The position numbers were made by a program, and so were the translations under genes. A DNA stretch of 64,000 bases from Planctomycetota bacterium. Lineage in GTDB: Bacteria; Planctomycetota; Planctomycetia; Gemmatales; Gemmataceae. Where the stretch lies: the NCBI GenBank assembly GCA_016873225.1, contig VGXS01000001.1:186001-250000 (forward strand), in the 5' to 3' direction. Positions 1 through 8,524 of this stretch are shown piece by piece (within the stretch, counting starts at the first letter, position 1; the number at the start of each line of letters is the position of its first letter). The notes under the pieces were generated by a model. That model made no database searches and had not been told where the DNA came from. It saw nothing but the letters and a program-made list of their open reading frames with translations.

Positions 1-2
1 GC

Positions 3-65
3 CAGGCGGGCGTTGCCGACGGAATCACCCAAGAGCTGTTGCGTGAAGTTCCTGTGCCGGCTTGA
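3..65 (+). CDS. C-terminal end of an unidentified upstream gene (partial)
   Basis: Frame 3 is open from the left edge and ends with TGA at 63-65, giving a tail that ends in LLREVPVPA. The stop overlaps the ATG of the next gene as TGATG, a spacing typical of translationally coupled genes. That overlap is the main reason to believe this short stretch is coding. Only about 20 residues are visible, too few to assign a family. If real, it would be in an operon with the DUF318-type permease. Confidence 0.4.
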   Translation, partial: QAGVADGITQELLREVPVPA

Positions 66-1654
66 TGGGAGTGACGACAATGGCGCTCGACTGGCTGACG
101 GTGGCCGCGGGAATCCTCGTGCGATCCTGCGATGCCGCCGTGGAGTTTTCGATGACCCTGCTGGTAGGTCTCGTCGTCGCGGGAATCATGAGGTCGATGC
201 TCGGCACAGTAGGCATCAGGGCCTTGTTCGCCGGCGCGGGCATCCGCGGGCTCGCGCGCGCATGGGCGGTCGGCATGGTCCTGCCGGTATGCTCGCTGGG
301 AGTGATTCCCATCGCTCGGGAACTGCTTCGCGCGCGGGTTCCCTCGGGAACGGTGCTGGCATTCATCCTCGCGGCCCCCCATATCAATCCGATTTCGCTG
401 CTTTACGGTTTGACGCTTTCGTCCCCGATGGTGATCGTGTGCTACGGCCTGGCCTCGCTGGGGCTCGCGATCGGGGGCGGTGCCCTTTGGGAACGGTTCT
501 TCAACCGTGATCATTACGGCGGTGACGCCTTGCCGCCCGCGGAACCCTCGCCCCCACCGGGCGCGGGCCGGCTGCTGGCCGTGGCCCTGGTGGCAGCCCG
601 CGGGTCGGTGGGGTTGGTAGCGGCGCTGGCGCTCGCCTCCGCCCTCTTCAACGGCTTGGTGGCGGGCTTGCTGCCGCATGGCATCCTTGGGATGACCATG
701 CGGCACGACGATTGGCGCTCACCAGCGCTCATGGCCGCCGTGGCCACGCCTTTTTACACCGGCCCCCTCCAGGGAATGATGCGAATCGGCCTCATCTTTG
801 AGCATGGCAACTCATCTGGGGCCGGTTTCGTGCTGTTTGAACTCGGCATCGGAGTCAACTTGGCCCTTCTCGCCTGGCTCGCCATCAGGCTCGGTGCCGC
901 CCGGCTCGCCGCGTGGCTGGCCATCCTGCTGGCGGCCGTTGTGGCTTCCGGATACGCCATGGAACAGCCGCTTTACTTCGCTCACGAGGAAGCCTCCCAC
1001 ACCCACGCCTTTGATGATTGGACAAACCCGTTTGTTCCCGGCGACAGGCCTGGCCTGGCCGCCATTCTCGGCAAGGTCGCGGCCAAGTGCGGCGCCATGG
1101 AAGCCGTTTCACTTGTCGCGTTGGCCGTTCTTTCGGCCGTTGGAATTGTCGCCAGGATCACCGACCCTCGGGAGGCGGCCGAGGCGTGGCTGGCCATGCC
1201 GGCCCGACGGCCATCCGGAATGCTGTCGGCCGATGTTCCACCCCGCGTCCTGGGCGTCGTGGCGATGGCGGTTCTGGTGGCCTTCAGCATCGTCAGCCTC
1301 TACACCTACTATCCTCCCCATTCCGAGGTCCTGGAGGAGATGGTCATGGTCAAGACCGAGGCCCTCTCAGCAGTGATGGCGGGAAACAAGCAGGAAGCCG
1401 TCAGGCAACTGGAGGCACTCGATCTTCTCACCCGCAAGCTGCAGGTGGGCATCTTCATCAGGACCGGAAGAAACGACCCGGAAACAGCGCGCATGGCCGA
1501 CGAGTTCCGGGAACGCGTCGAGGAGATGAGGGACCTGCTAATCGCCGGGGACAACTTGGGCGCCAGGGAAATGATCAGCCGCGTGGACTCCGCGTCGCGA
1601 AGCCTCAGGACAGGTTTGCATCATCCCGCTGCCGATTCCAAAACCGGAAAGTGA
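65..1654 (+). CDS. DUF318/ArsP-like permease (UPF0718-type membrane transporter)
   Basis: This 529-residue protein has many hydrophobic segments. The N-terminal third (about residues 5-150) resembles the permease family formerly called DUF318, including a conserved-looking MVLPVCSLGVIPIAREL helix and a nearby AAPHINPIS motif. A second membrane block covers about residues 170-420. A soluble, charged, helical tail (about 425-529) looks coiled-coil-like. Family members are predicted to move metals, metalloids or small solutes across the inner membrane, and the substrate here is unknown. A TTG three bases upstream and an ATG at 80 are alternative starts. I chose ATG 65 because it overlaps the previous stop as TGATG. 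It converges on the metal ABC transporter genes, so a metal-related role is possible but inferred from context only. Confidence 0.7.
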   Translation: MGVTTMALDWLTVAAGILVRSCDAAVEFSMTLLVGLVVAGIMRSMLGTVGIRALFAGAGIRGLARAWAVGMVLPVCSLGVIPIARELLRARVPSGTVLAFILAAPHINPISLLYGLTLSSPMVIVCYGLASLGLAIGGGALWERFFNRDHYGGDALPPAEPSPPPGAGRLLAVALVAARGSVGLVAALALASALFNGLVAGLLPHGILGMTMRHDDWRSPALMAAVATPFYTGPLQGMMRIGLIFEHGNSSGAGFVLFELGIGVNLALLAWLAIRLGAARLAAWLAILLAAVVASGYAMEQPLYFAHEEASHTHAFDDWTNPFVPGDRPGLAAILGKVAAKCGAMEAVSLVALAVLSAVGIVARITDPREAAEAWLAMPARRPSGMLSADVPPRVLGVVAMAVLVAFSIVSLYTYYPPHSEVLEEMVMVKTEALSAVMAGNKQEAVRQLEALDLLTRKLQVGIFIRTGRNDPETARMADEFRERVEEMRDLLIAGDNLGAREMISRVDSASRSLRTGLHHPAADSKTGK

Positions 1655-1766
1655 TGCCCGGAACCGGACTGCGCCGGAAGGCACTACAATTATAAAGTGG
1701 ATCTGATTTAATGGTTTTGACTTCAGTCCGGAACCATCGCCGCGGGCCTCTCCTGGCAAGCGTCGC

Positions 1767-2567
1767 CTAGGCGTTCCGCCGCGTGAATACTTTCACGAGG
1801 ACGAAGACAAGGGCCGAGACCATCACTATCGACGCCCCGGCGGGAAAGTTGAGGTGAAAGGAAACCAGGAGACCGGCGAACGAGCATGCCGACGCCAGGA
1901 CCGCCGCCACCACCATCACCCCGGCCGTGCTCGACGCCAAGAATCCCGCCGTCGCGGCCGGCGTGACCAGCAAGGCTGTGGTCAACACGAGGCCGACCAC
2001 CCTCAAGGCCACCATAACGGTCACGGCGATCAGCACCAGCAGGATCTGCCGGACCAGTGGTGGACTCAATCCGATCGACGCGGCATGGATGGGATCGCAT
2101 GCGGTCATCTCGAGTTCCTTGTGTATGGCCCCGAGGATCCCGATCACGACCAGGGTGCCGGCCAGCAAAAACCAAAGGTCTGATGAGGTAACGGAAAGGA
2201 TGCTTCCAAAAAGCAACTCGACCAGGTTGCGCCTTGTCCCCGCCTTGTCCATGATCACCACTCCCACGGCAAGCATCGCGGAAAACACGATGCCTATGGC
2301 GGTGTCCTCCCCAATCCTCCCGGTCCTCGTGGCCACCCCGATGGCGACCGCCGCCATGACCGCCGCGCCCATCCCGCCGACATGCGGGTCGATTCCAACA
2401 AGGTGGGCCAACGCCACTCCCGGCAATGTCGCGTGCGCGAGCGCCTCGCTCAGGAACGCCATCCGTCGCCTCACGACATGGGCGCCGATCGCTCCGCAGC
2501 AGATTCCAGCCAGGCATGAGCCTGCGAGCGCCGTCCTCATGAATGGCTCCGAAAACGCCTCAATCAT
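1767..2567 (-). CDS. Metal ABC transporter permease, ABC-3 family (ZnuB/MntB-like)
   Basis: This 266-residue polytopic membrane protein has about eight hydrophobic segments and matches the ABC-3 family that forms the inner-membrane channel for Zn2+, Mn2+ or Fe2+ uptake. Family hallmarks include the early RRMAFLSEALAHATLPGVALA stretch (residues about 34-54) and the TTALLVTPAATA segment towards the C terminus. The start is taken at ATG 2567, which overlaps the ATPase stop by 8 bases. An upstream extension to 2612 is possible but would bury the start further inside the ATPase gene. It is the last gene of a three-gene transporter operon read leftwards. The metal cannot be read from the permease alone. 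Confidence 0.9.
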   Translation of the reverse strand: MIEAFSEPFMRTALAGSCLAGICCGAIGAHVVRRRMAFLSEALAHATLPGVALAHLVGIDPHVGGMGAAVMAAVAIGVATRTGRIGEDTAIGIVFSAMLAVGVVIMDKAGTRRNLVELLFGSILSVTSSDLWFLLAGTLVVIGILGAIHKELEMTACDPIHAASIGLSPPLVRQILLVLIAVTVMVALRVVGLVLTTALLVTPAATAGFLASSTAGVMVVAAVLASACSFAGLLVSFHLNFPAGASIVMVSALVFVLVKVFTRRNA

Positions 2568-3318
2568 GGATCCGTCCCGGATGCCTTCGTTCCGCCAGGC
2601 GCCCGCATTCAAGGATCATCACCTTGTCCGGACGGATGGTTCCCTCGCCGCCTTCGTGGACCGCCGCAAGGATGGTTTTGCCCGCCTTCCTCAGGTCGTC
2701 GATGCATCGCCACAGTTCCGCCCTGGCCTCGATGTCCAGGTGGTTGTCCGGTTCGTCAAGAAGGAACAGGTCGGCGCGCTGCGAAATCGCCCGGGCGATC
2801 AGCAGGCGCTGCTGCTGGCCACCGGAAAGTTGGGAAATCCTCCGTGAACCAAGCCCCGAAAGGCCCAACCTTTCCATGATCCTCCCCGCTTCCGACCGTT
2901 CGGTGGTCCCGGGGCGCGAAAACCAGCCATGGTGCACATACCGGCCCGATAACACCAAGGCCTTGGCGCTTATCGGATAGGTCCAATCAATCATCGACCG
3001 TTGCGGCAGGTAGGCCATGCGGTGGGCGCTGCGGAACGGCGGATATCCAAACAGCGAAACATGGCCGGCGGCCGGCTTGAGTAGCCCGGCCAGAACCTTG
3101 AGCAAGGTGGTCTTTCCCGCGCCGTTGGCACCTTGCAGCCAGGTCAGCGTGCCGCGCCCGCATGCCAGGTTGATATCCTCGAAGACACGATGATCTGGAC
3201 GGCCGATGGTTGCCGCGAGGCTTGTCGCCTCCAATGGTTCCGCCAGAGGGGCGGGCAGCGGAGGACGCCTGCCGCCGTATGGAATCCATGGTGGAGGATG
3301 CCAATGGAAGCCGTTCAT
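2560..3318 (-). CDS. Metal ABC transporter ATP-binding protein (ZnuC/MntA-like)
   Basis: This 252-residue ABC ATPase would power import through the adjacent ABC-3 permease. It shows Walker A GANGAGKT at 63-70, a Q-loop in YLPQRS, the signature LSGGQQQR from 164, Walker B LFLLDEPD at 184-191 and the switch His in AVHEGG at 221. The N-terminal about 25 residues are Pro-rich with two His (HWHPPP) and precede the usual domain, which is slightly unusual. The start ATG overlaps the stop of the substrate-binding gene by four bases (ATGA), indicating coupling. With its neighbours it forms a complete importer for zinc, manganese or a similar divalent metal. Confidence 0.92.
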   Translation of the reverse strand: MNGFHWHPPPWIPYGGRRPPLPAPLAEPLEATSLAATIGRPDHRVFEDINLACGRGTLTWLQGANGAGKTTLLKVLAGLLKPAAGHVSLFGYPPFRSAHRMAYLPQRSMIDWTYPISAKALVLSGRYVHHGWFSRPGTTERSEAGRIMERLGLSGLGSRRISQLSGGQQQRLLIARAISQRADLFLLDEPDNHLDIEARAELWRCIDDLRKAGKTILAAVHEGGEGTIRPDKVMILECGRLAERRHPGRIHD

Positions 3319-4229
3319 CGTGACAAGGCTTCAACAATGCATCGCGTGTTGTGCCGCATCATGGAGTCGTATGTCGCGCCAGGACTTCCCGGAGGACCCA
3401 GCGAGTCCGTGTAAAGGGGTGGTCCAAGCAGCACGCCCGATTCCTCCGCGAGCCTGCCGGCCAAGGCCGGGTTCCCCGTCGTGTCGGCGAAGATGGCCGG
3501 CACGCCTTCCGCCCTGATGGCGGCGGCCAACCGGCTGAATTCGGCGGCAGATGGTTCGCCGTACTCGGTGCTGAAGGAAGGCAGAACGGTTCCGGCAACG
3601 CGTATGCCGTACCTCCGTCCGAAATATCCGAAGGTGTCATGGGATGTCACGATTTTCCTTCGCTCCGGGGGAATCGACGAGATTTGAACCTTGATCCATT
3701 CGTCCAGCGCCTCCAGTTCGACCTTCACCCGCTTGGAATTGGCTCCGATTTTCTCCAACTGCCAGGGAAAGGAATCCGAAAGCGCTTTTCCGATCACTTC
3801 CGCCATGCCAGCCGCGTTTGTTGGATCGTGCCAGACATGCGGGTCAGGTTCATCGGATTGGCCCCTGCCATCCCCCCGGATCAGGGCAATACCGTCGGAA
3901 GCGACAATGCGACGGGCACGCGTCCCGGAGGAAACGCAAAGCCGGTCCAGCCAACCCGACTCGAATCCGGCACCAAGTTCAAGCACGATGTCCGCTTCCG
4001 CCATGCGGCGGACATCGGCGGGTGTCGGGTTGTGGGTGTGGGCATCGGAATCAGGTCCGACAATCGCGACGACCTCAATCTCATCGCCGCCAACGCGCTT
4101 GGCAAGGTCAGCCAAAACGCTGAAGGATGCGACAACCAGGGGCTTGTCGCGATCATCCTTTCCGGATCTCGTGGCACACCCGGCAACCAGGGTGACCAAG
4201 GCCATCAGGCAGAAGGCCCTGGGCATCAT
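3315..4229 (-). CDS. Metal ABC transporter substrate-binding lipoprotein (ZnuA/TroA family)
   Basis: This 304-residue cluster A-1 binding protein is predicted to capture a divalent metal outside the inner membrane and pass it to the permease. The leader ends in a lipobox LVAGC with Cys18. Candidate ligands match the family: His64/His66 in DAHTHNPTP, His131/His134 in DPHVWHDP, His197 in SHDTFGYF and Asp249 in FADTTGNP. The long His/Asp-rich loop of many zinc-specific ZnuA proteins is absent, so zinc versus manganese is not settled by sequence. It is first in the operon, with 265 bp of non-coding DNA upstream for control. A surface protein with choice-of-anchor M repeats lies about 6 kb away and may be an outer receptor for the same metal. 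Confidence 0.92.
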   Translation of the reverse strand: MMPRAFCLMALVTLVAGCATRSGKDDRDKPLVVASFSVLADLAKRVGGDEIEVVAIVGPDSDAHTHNPTPADVRRMAEADIVLELGAGFESGWLDRLCVSSGTRARRIVASDGIALIRGDGRGQSDEPDPHVWHDPTNAAGMAEVIGKALSDSFPWQLEKIGANSKRVKVELEALDEWIKVQISSIPPERRKIVTSHDTFGYFGRRYGIRVAGTVLPSFSTEYGEPSAAEFSRLAAAIRAEGVPAIFADTTGNPALAGRLAEESGVLLGPPLYTDSLGPPGSPGATYDSMMRHNTRCIVEALSR

Positions 4230-4280
4230 ACCCCCTGCCTGGCCAAGGTTTTAATTGAACTCGACCCTTTAAACGACATC

Positions 4281-4290
4281 TTGTCGACAA
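4281..4290. promoter_or_regulatory. Perfect 10-bp palindrome upstream of the metal-transport operon (candidate operator)
   Basis: TTGTCGACAA is a perfect inverted repeat about 52 bp upstream of the substrate-binding protein start. Just to its left the overlapping sequence CGACATCTTGTCG forms a second small 5-3-5 inverted repeat. The location fits a promoter-proximal operator, for example for a metal-responsive repressor. It does not match any Zur/Fur consensus I know, so this is only a candidate. Confidence 0.25.
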
Positions 4291-4494
4291 TCGCCGCATT
4301 GTGCGCCATTGAAAAACCCGATGATCCAAGGGATCCCTCTTCCATCGGCGGATGGGTCCAGCCAACGGCAAGCCTTGCCTTGATGGACGCATATGGAACG
4401 GTGTGCTGGGGAAGGACTGGGGTAGGATACCGCGGCCCCCGTCCGCTTCCCCAATCAACCTCTGATGATGACGCCCTCGGAAAAACACCGCAGC

Positions 4495-5595
4495 TCATGG
4501 GTTTTTCCCAGCGATTTCGAGGAGGATAGGGCCGGCGACATCGATCACGCGAACCTGAAACTCCCACCGCGCCTCCGAGGCCGCCGGCCTTCCTGAACCC
4601 TGGTCTGGCCCTGTTTTGGTGAGCTTCACAAGAATGGGAGTCTCGCCCGCGGGAAGTATCAACCGGGCTGAATACCTGTCCAGGCGCAGCGCGCCGCCAA
4701 TGTCGCTAGCCTTTTCCACGACTTTCTTCCCGGCCACCCAAACCGTGATGCCGTCATCGGCGCAGCATCGCAACTCGACATGGCCGGCCTTCTCCCGCCG
4801 GATGGCTGAACTGGCATAGGCAACGGCACCGTTTGCCGCGGAAATACCATGGGATGCCAGGTCGGTCCTGCAGGTTTCAGGATCAACCCGGACACTTTTC
4901 CACGAAACCAGCCTCCCTTCCTCGCCGAGGTACGACGCCTTGGGATTGGTCGCCATTTCAGGAAGCAACGGTTTGGCCTGCCTCTCCGCATTGGTTAAAG
5001 GAAAAGGTCCCGCCAATCTCCATTGCTTGATCACCCCAAGCCTGGTCATTGAATCAACAGGTTCGCCAAGTTCGGCGAGCCTCCTGGAAATCCTGAAAAT
5101 GGCTTCCTGGTTGTTGGTTGAATGGAAAGCCCGATTCAACTCCGGGATCGCGCCCTTGCCATCCCGTGAAGTGGCTTGCTCAACGAGCCAGTCGGCCGCT
5201 TCGCCCCCGAATTCCGGGTCATCCAGCCAACCGCGAAGCATGCTCCTCGTGACTCCCGGCCTCGCGACCTCGACCGCCTGGAGCGCCATCCTCCGGGCCT
5301 TTCCCGAACGACCCGGATCAGACGCGAAAAGGATCATCTCCTCCTTGGGAAGGCCGCAAGGTTGCCTCGAAAGGATTTCAGAAAACGCCGACGAAACCCA
5401 TTTCTCGGCGATGCTTCCCTCGGCAGGCCAGCGGTTCAGGAGCGGCATCAAGGCGGGAGGACCCGAATCCACGACCTTGCCCCATGTCTCGGCCGCCGGC
5501 CTTTCGACCATGCGGCAAACAATCGCCTCGGCGGCGCACAGGGCAGGGTCAGCCTGCCCAAACAACATGATCAGCAACGAAGGGATCGCGGACAT
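4495..5595 (-). CDS. Hypothetical secreted protein with helical repeats and a C-terminal beta-rich domain
   Basis: The 366-residue product is of unknown function. The first about 15 residues (MSAIPSLLIMLFGQA) are a weak signal sequence. Residues about 20-190 are Ala/Leu/Glu-rich and look like HEAT-type helical repeats. From about 200 on the protein has a beta-rich module containing WRLAGPFPL and CCADDGITVWVAGKKV. This is reminiscent of the sugar-binding-like or PA14-like modules that planctomycetes attach to secreted proteins. The gene stands alone between the metal ABC operon and the WD40 gene, with AT-rich DNA just upstream (about 5600-5690) that could hold its promoter. I do not recognise a precise family. 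Confidence 0.6.
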   Translation of the reverse strand: MSAIPSLLIMLFGQADPALCAAEAIVCRMVERPAAETWGKVVDSGPPALMPLLNRWPAEGSIAEKWVSSAFSEILSRQPCGLPKEEMILFASDPGRSGKARRMALQAVEVARPGVTRSMLRGWLDDPEFGGEAADWLVEQATSRDGKGAIPELNRAFHSTNNQEAIFRISRRLAELGEPVDSMTRLGVIKQWRLAGPFPLTNAERQAKPLLPEMATNPKASYLGEEGRLVSWKSVRVDPETCRTDLASHGISAANGAVAYASSAIRREKAGHVELRCCADDGITVWVAGKKVVEKASDIGGALRLDRYSARLILPAGETPILVKLTKTGPDQGSGRPAASEARWEFQVRVIDVAGPILLEIAGKNP

Positions 5596-5842
5596 GGGTC
5601 TACCCTCGCCAATTCAATGCTAAACTCGATATTAATAAATCCATAAATTAAATATCGCTTGCTAATCTTTAATATTCTTGTAACTGGCCTCCAATGAAAG
5701 CGGCATCGGTTCCAGAATCGGCAGAATGGGGCCACGGCTCGAATATCGGAAATCCCTCCCCCGGACCCCGGCCATCCACACCGCCGCGCCCCGGTAACCG
5801 GCCCGGAGTGGAAGCACCATCAAAGGGAGACTCGTCGACATG

Positions 5843-6892
5843 TCAAACAACCCTGAAAAGGCACAACTCGCCTGACGAACCGCCAGCCACCAACGCTTCC
5901 CCGCGGGCCGACCATGAGATGGCCGTGACCTCCGATCCGCGGAAATCATGAACCGCGGAAGGTTTCCAGGGGGATGAAGAGACCGACCAAATCGACAGCT
6001 TCCCATCGCTTCCGGCGGCCGCGATGTAACCGCCCGTCGGCTGGTAACGAACCTGGTTCAGGTGCGAGTCATGGCATGAAAGCATCAGGGGTGTCGATCC
6101 GGCCGGACCGCCTTTCGTGCCGCAGTTCCAGATGCAGATCGCGGGACCGCCACCCGTTGCCAGGAAATGGCCCGCGGGACTCCAGTCGATTTCCCGCACC
6201 TTGCGCTCGTACCCGGTCATCTGGAGATCCTGTCCGGTCAACGCGTACCAGAAATGAACGGTTGAATCCTGGTTTCCATGGGCAAGCATCGAGCCGTCAG
6301 CGGACCAGGACAGGCAAAGCGGCGAACCTTTCCAGGCGAACACGCGGGGCGCGGCGGGATGGGATACCGTCCAGAGGCTGATTCCCCCGTAGGCGGCGGC
6401 GGCCAGTGTGTCGGAACGCGGCCTCCAGGCGATGGCGCTCACCGTGCTGGAATGATCGGGAAACCGGACGACGCAATCACCCGTTTCGCTCCAAACGGCC
6501 ACGCTTTTGCCGGATGAGGCCGCGACATGCCCCGTGACGGCATGCCATGCCAGGGATTCAACCCAAGCCTCGCCAAGGGAGACCCGAACCGGATTCGCCC
6601 AATCACGGTCCCTGAAAATCAGGAGGCTGCCATCCTTGCCGCCCGCGGCCAGGTGCCGGCCCGCGCCATCCCAAGCCAGGCAAAGCGTGCCGGCTCCCTG
6701 TTCGGGAAGCGAGGCGACGAGGGAACCGCTTTCCGCATCAATGACGACCGGGTTACCGATCGACGGCGCCGCGACAACCAGCGAGGCGTCAGGCGCCAGG
6801 GCCAGCGCGATCACATGCTCGCCGATTGGGGCGTTCCACCGCCTTGAGATGCCGCGGGCCCATCCCTGGCCGGCTTGCGTCAGGCCAGGCAT
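5843..6892 (-). CDS. WD40-repeat beta-propeller protein paired with the COG0523 GTPase
   Basis: This 349-residue protein is built of about seven WD40-like repeats. Visible repeat cores include LAWDGAGRHLAAGGKDGSL, IAWRPRSDTLAAAAYGGIS, LSWSADGSMLAHGNQDS, IDWSPAGHFLATGGG and VRYQPTGGYIAAAGSDGKL. No signal peptide is evident, so it is probably cytoplasmic. WD40 propellers are usually protein-docking scaffolds. The ATG lies inside the end of the upstream CobW-type GTPase gene (13-base overlap), which strongly suggests co-translation and a functional partnership. A role in metal delivery or client selection by the GTPase is inferred from this arrangement. Confidence 0.85.
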   Translation of the reverse strand: MPGLTQAGQGWARGISRRWNAPIGEHVIALALAPDASLVVAAPSIGNPVVIDAESGSLVASLPEQGAGTLCLAWDGAGRHLAAGGKDGSLLIFRDRDWANPVRVSLGEAWVESLAWHAVTGHVAASSGKSVAVWSETGDCVVRFPDHSSTVSAIAWRPRSDTLAAAAYGGISLWTVSHPAAPRVFAWKGSPLCLSWSADGSMLAHGNQDSTVHFWYALTGQDLQMTGYERKVREIDWSPAGHFLATGGGPAICIWNCGTKGGPAGSTPLMLSCHDSHLNQVRYQPTGGYIAAAGSDGKLSIWSVSSSPWKPSAVHDFRGSEVTAISWSARGEALVAGGSSGELCLFRVV

Positions 6893-8229
6893 TTGGCGAA
6901 CTCCGCGTTGAGCGATGCCCGGTCGAGGCCCCTTCCGATGAATATCATCTTTGAAATCCTTTTTTCATCCGGCTTCCAGCGCCTGTCGCGTTTCCCGTCG
7001 AAAAGCATGTGCACTCCCTGGAACACATACCGGTACTGCTCTCCGGCGATGTTGAGGATGCCCTTCATCCGGAAGATGTCGGTGCCTTTCTCCTGGAGCA
7101 TCTTGCCGAGCCACTTGTTCAGCTTGTCGGGGTTCACGGCGCCTTCGGCGACCACGCCGACGGAGCCGACCTCCTCATCGTGCTCATGGTCGGGCTTGAA
7201 GGCCCTCGATTCACCGGGGGAAACCTCGGCGCCATCCTGGGAAAACCTGGTGGCGAACTCCTCGGGCCCATGTTCGGTGAACAGGGCATAATTGCCCGGC
7301 GCGGCGATCTCCACCTCGAAAGACTTGGATCCGGGTGCCGACAGGTCGAGCGTGGCCAACCCAGCACCAGGCTTGAGCAGGCCTCCGGGAACCACCTTCC
7401 TGTCGTCGCCGCTGAACGCCAGCACCGCCGCCATTTCCGCCTCGGCGAGCCCTTCCTGGCCGCCCGAGGACACCTTCGAGACATGGATCGACATCTCGGG
7501 ATCGGGTCCGTCGGCGCATTCAATCCTGAGCTTGCCGGCCCCGAGGACGAACACTCCGCCCCATTCAAACGGATATTCCGGCTCTAGAAATTGCGGGTCG
7601 GTTTTCAGGGCCCTGTCGAGGTCGAAGCCGCCGATGTCGAGGACCGCGTCCATCGGCACCTCCGATTGCCGGCACCGGCGAATTTTGGCCTGCGAGTTCA
7701 TCGACCTGATGCGCGATTCGAGGGCGTCAAGATCGGCGGGGCCCACCAGGTCGGTCTTGTTGACGAGGATCACGTCCGCGAAGGCGATTTGTTCCTTCAC
7801 CTCGTCGGAGTCCCAGTGCTCGTGCACATGCTTGGCGTCGATGAGCGTCACGATGCCATCAAGGCGGGTCGAGGCCTTCATCTCGTCGTCAACGAAGAAA
7901 GTCTGGGCCACGGGACCGGGATCCGCCATGCCCGTGGTTTCCACGAGTATGTAGTCGAACTTGTCCTTCCGCTTCATGAGGTTCCCGAGGATCCGGATAA
8001 GGTCCCCCCGCACGGTGCAGCAAATGCACCCGTTGTTCATCTCGAAGATTTCCTCCTCCGCGTTGATCACCAGGTCCTGGTCGACGCCGATTTCCCCGAA
8101 CTCGTTCTCGATGACGGCGATTTTCTTGCCATGGTTGGCGGTGAGGATGTGGTTGAGCAGGGTGGTCTTGCCCGAACCGAGGAAACCCGTCAACACGGTG
8201 ACGGGGATACGCTTGGCTGTTTCCGACAT
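6880..8229 (-). CDS. COG0523/CobW-family GTPase, putative metallochaperone, with an inserted domain
   Basis: This 449-residue G3E-family GTPase has Walker A GFLGSGKT at 15-22, the metal-binding CxCC motif (Cys68, Cys70, Cys71 in GCICC), ETTG at 97-100 and the NKTD specificity motif at 157-160. The family delivers or senses zinc, cobalt or related metals. Between the GTPase core and the C-terminal CobW_C region (about 370-449) lies an insert of roughly 120 residues. It has a beta-rich stretch with ALFTEHGPEEF followed by an acidic-His segment DHEHDEE. The start at 8229 is chosen for its good ribosome-binding site AAGGAGAAC; an upstream in-frame ATG at 8310 would overlap the previous gene. It is the third gene of a four-gene operon. 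The nearby metal ABC importer favours zinc homeostasis. Confidence 0.9.
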   Translation of the reverse strand: MSETAKRIPVTVLTGFLGSGKTTLLNHILTANHGKKIAVIENEFGEIGVDQDLVINAEEEIFEMNNGCICCTVRGDLIRILGNLMKRKDKFDYILVETTGMADPGPVAQTFFVDDEMKASTRLDGIVTLIDAKHVHEHWDSDEVKEQIAFADVILVNKTDLVGPADLDALESRIRSMNSQAKIRRCRQSEVPMDAVLDIGGFDLDRALKTDPQFLEPEYPFEWGGVFVLGAGKLRIECADGPDPEMSIHVSKVSSGGQEGLAEAEMAAVLAFSGDDRKVVPGGLLKPGAGLATLDLSAPGSKSFEVEIAAPGNYALFTEHGPEEFATRFSQDGAEVSPGESRAFKPDHEHDEEVGSVGVVAEGAVNPDKLNKWLGKMLQEKGTDIFRMKGILNIAGEQYRYVFQGVHMLFDGKRDRRWKPDEKRISKMIFIGRGLDRASLNAEFAKCLA

Positions 8230-8251
8230 TTCAAAGTTCTCCTTGCTGGAA

Positions 8252-8524
8252 TCAGGCCTCCGCGGCCCTCGATGCGGCGATGGCGGCAACGATGTCATCG
8301 CGGGCGACATCTGCCATCGGCTTGGACACCTTCACCGGCGGGCGCCCGCTGCCCGGCACGCCGATCACCGTCTCCACTTCCGGACACCCCTCCTCCATGC
8401 AGCGAAGTTCGCTGACCGTGAGGATGGCGTCCACATCCAAACCCATCGCCTCGCGGGCCCATTCCTTGACGGAGCGGACCAATGAAGGGTCGGGGCCCCT
8501 GGTGTCCCCCAACAGGTTGATCAC
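8252..8524 (-). CDS. Small conserved two-cysteine protein of the CobW operon
   Basis: The product is 90 residues, with a central motif SELRCMEEGCPEVETVIGV that carries Cys42 and Cys47. I recall similar short proteins near COG0523 GTPases, sometimes annotated loosely as nitrate-reductase-like, but the true function is unknown to me. The start is GTG, overlapping the ferredoxin-like gene stop by four bases (GTGA), so the genes are likely coupled. The Cys pair could bind metal or be redox-active, and this is inference. It is followed after 22 bp by the GTPase gene. Confidence 0.7.
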   Translation of the reverse strand: MINLLGDTRGPDPSLVRSVKEWAREAMGLDVDAILTVSELRCMEEGCPEVETVIGVPGSGRPPVKVSKPMADVARDDIVAAIAASRAAEA

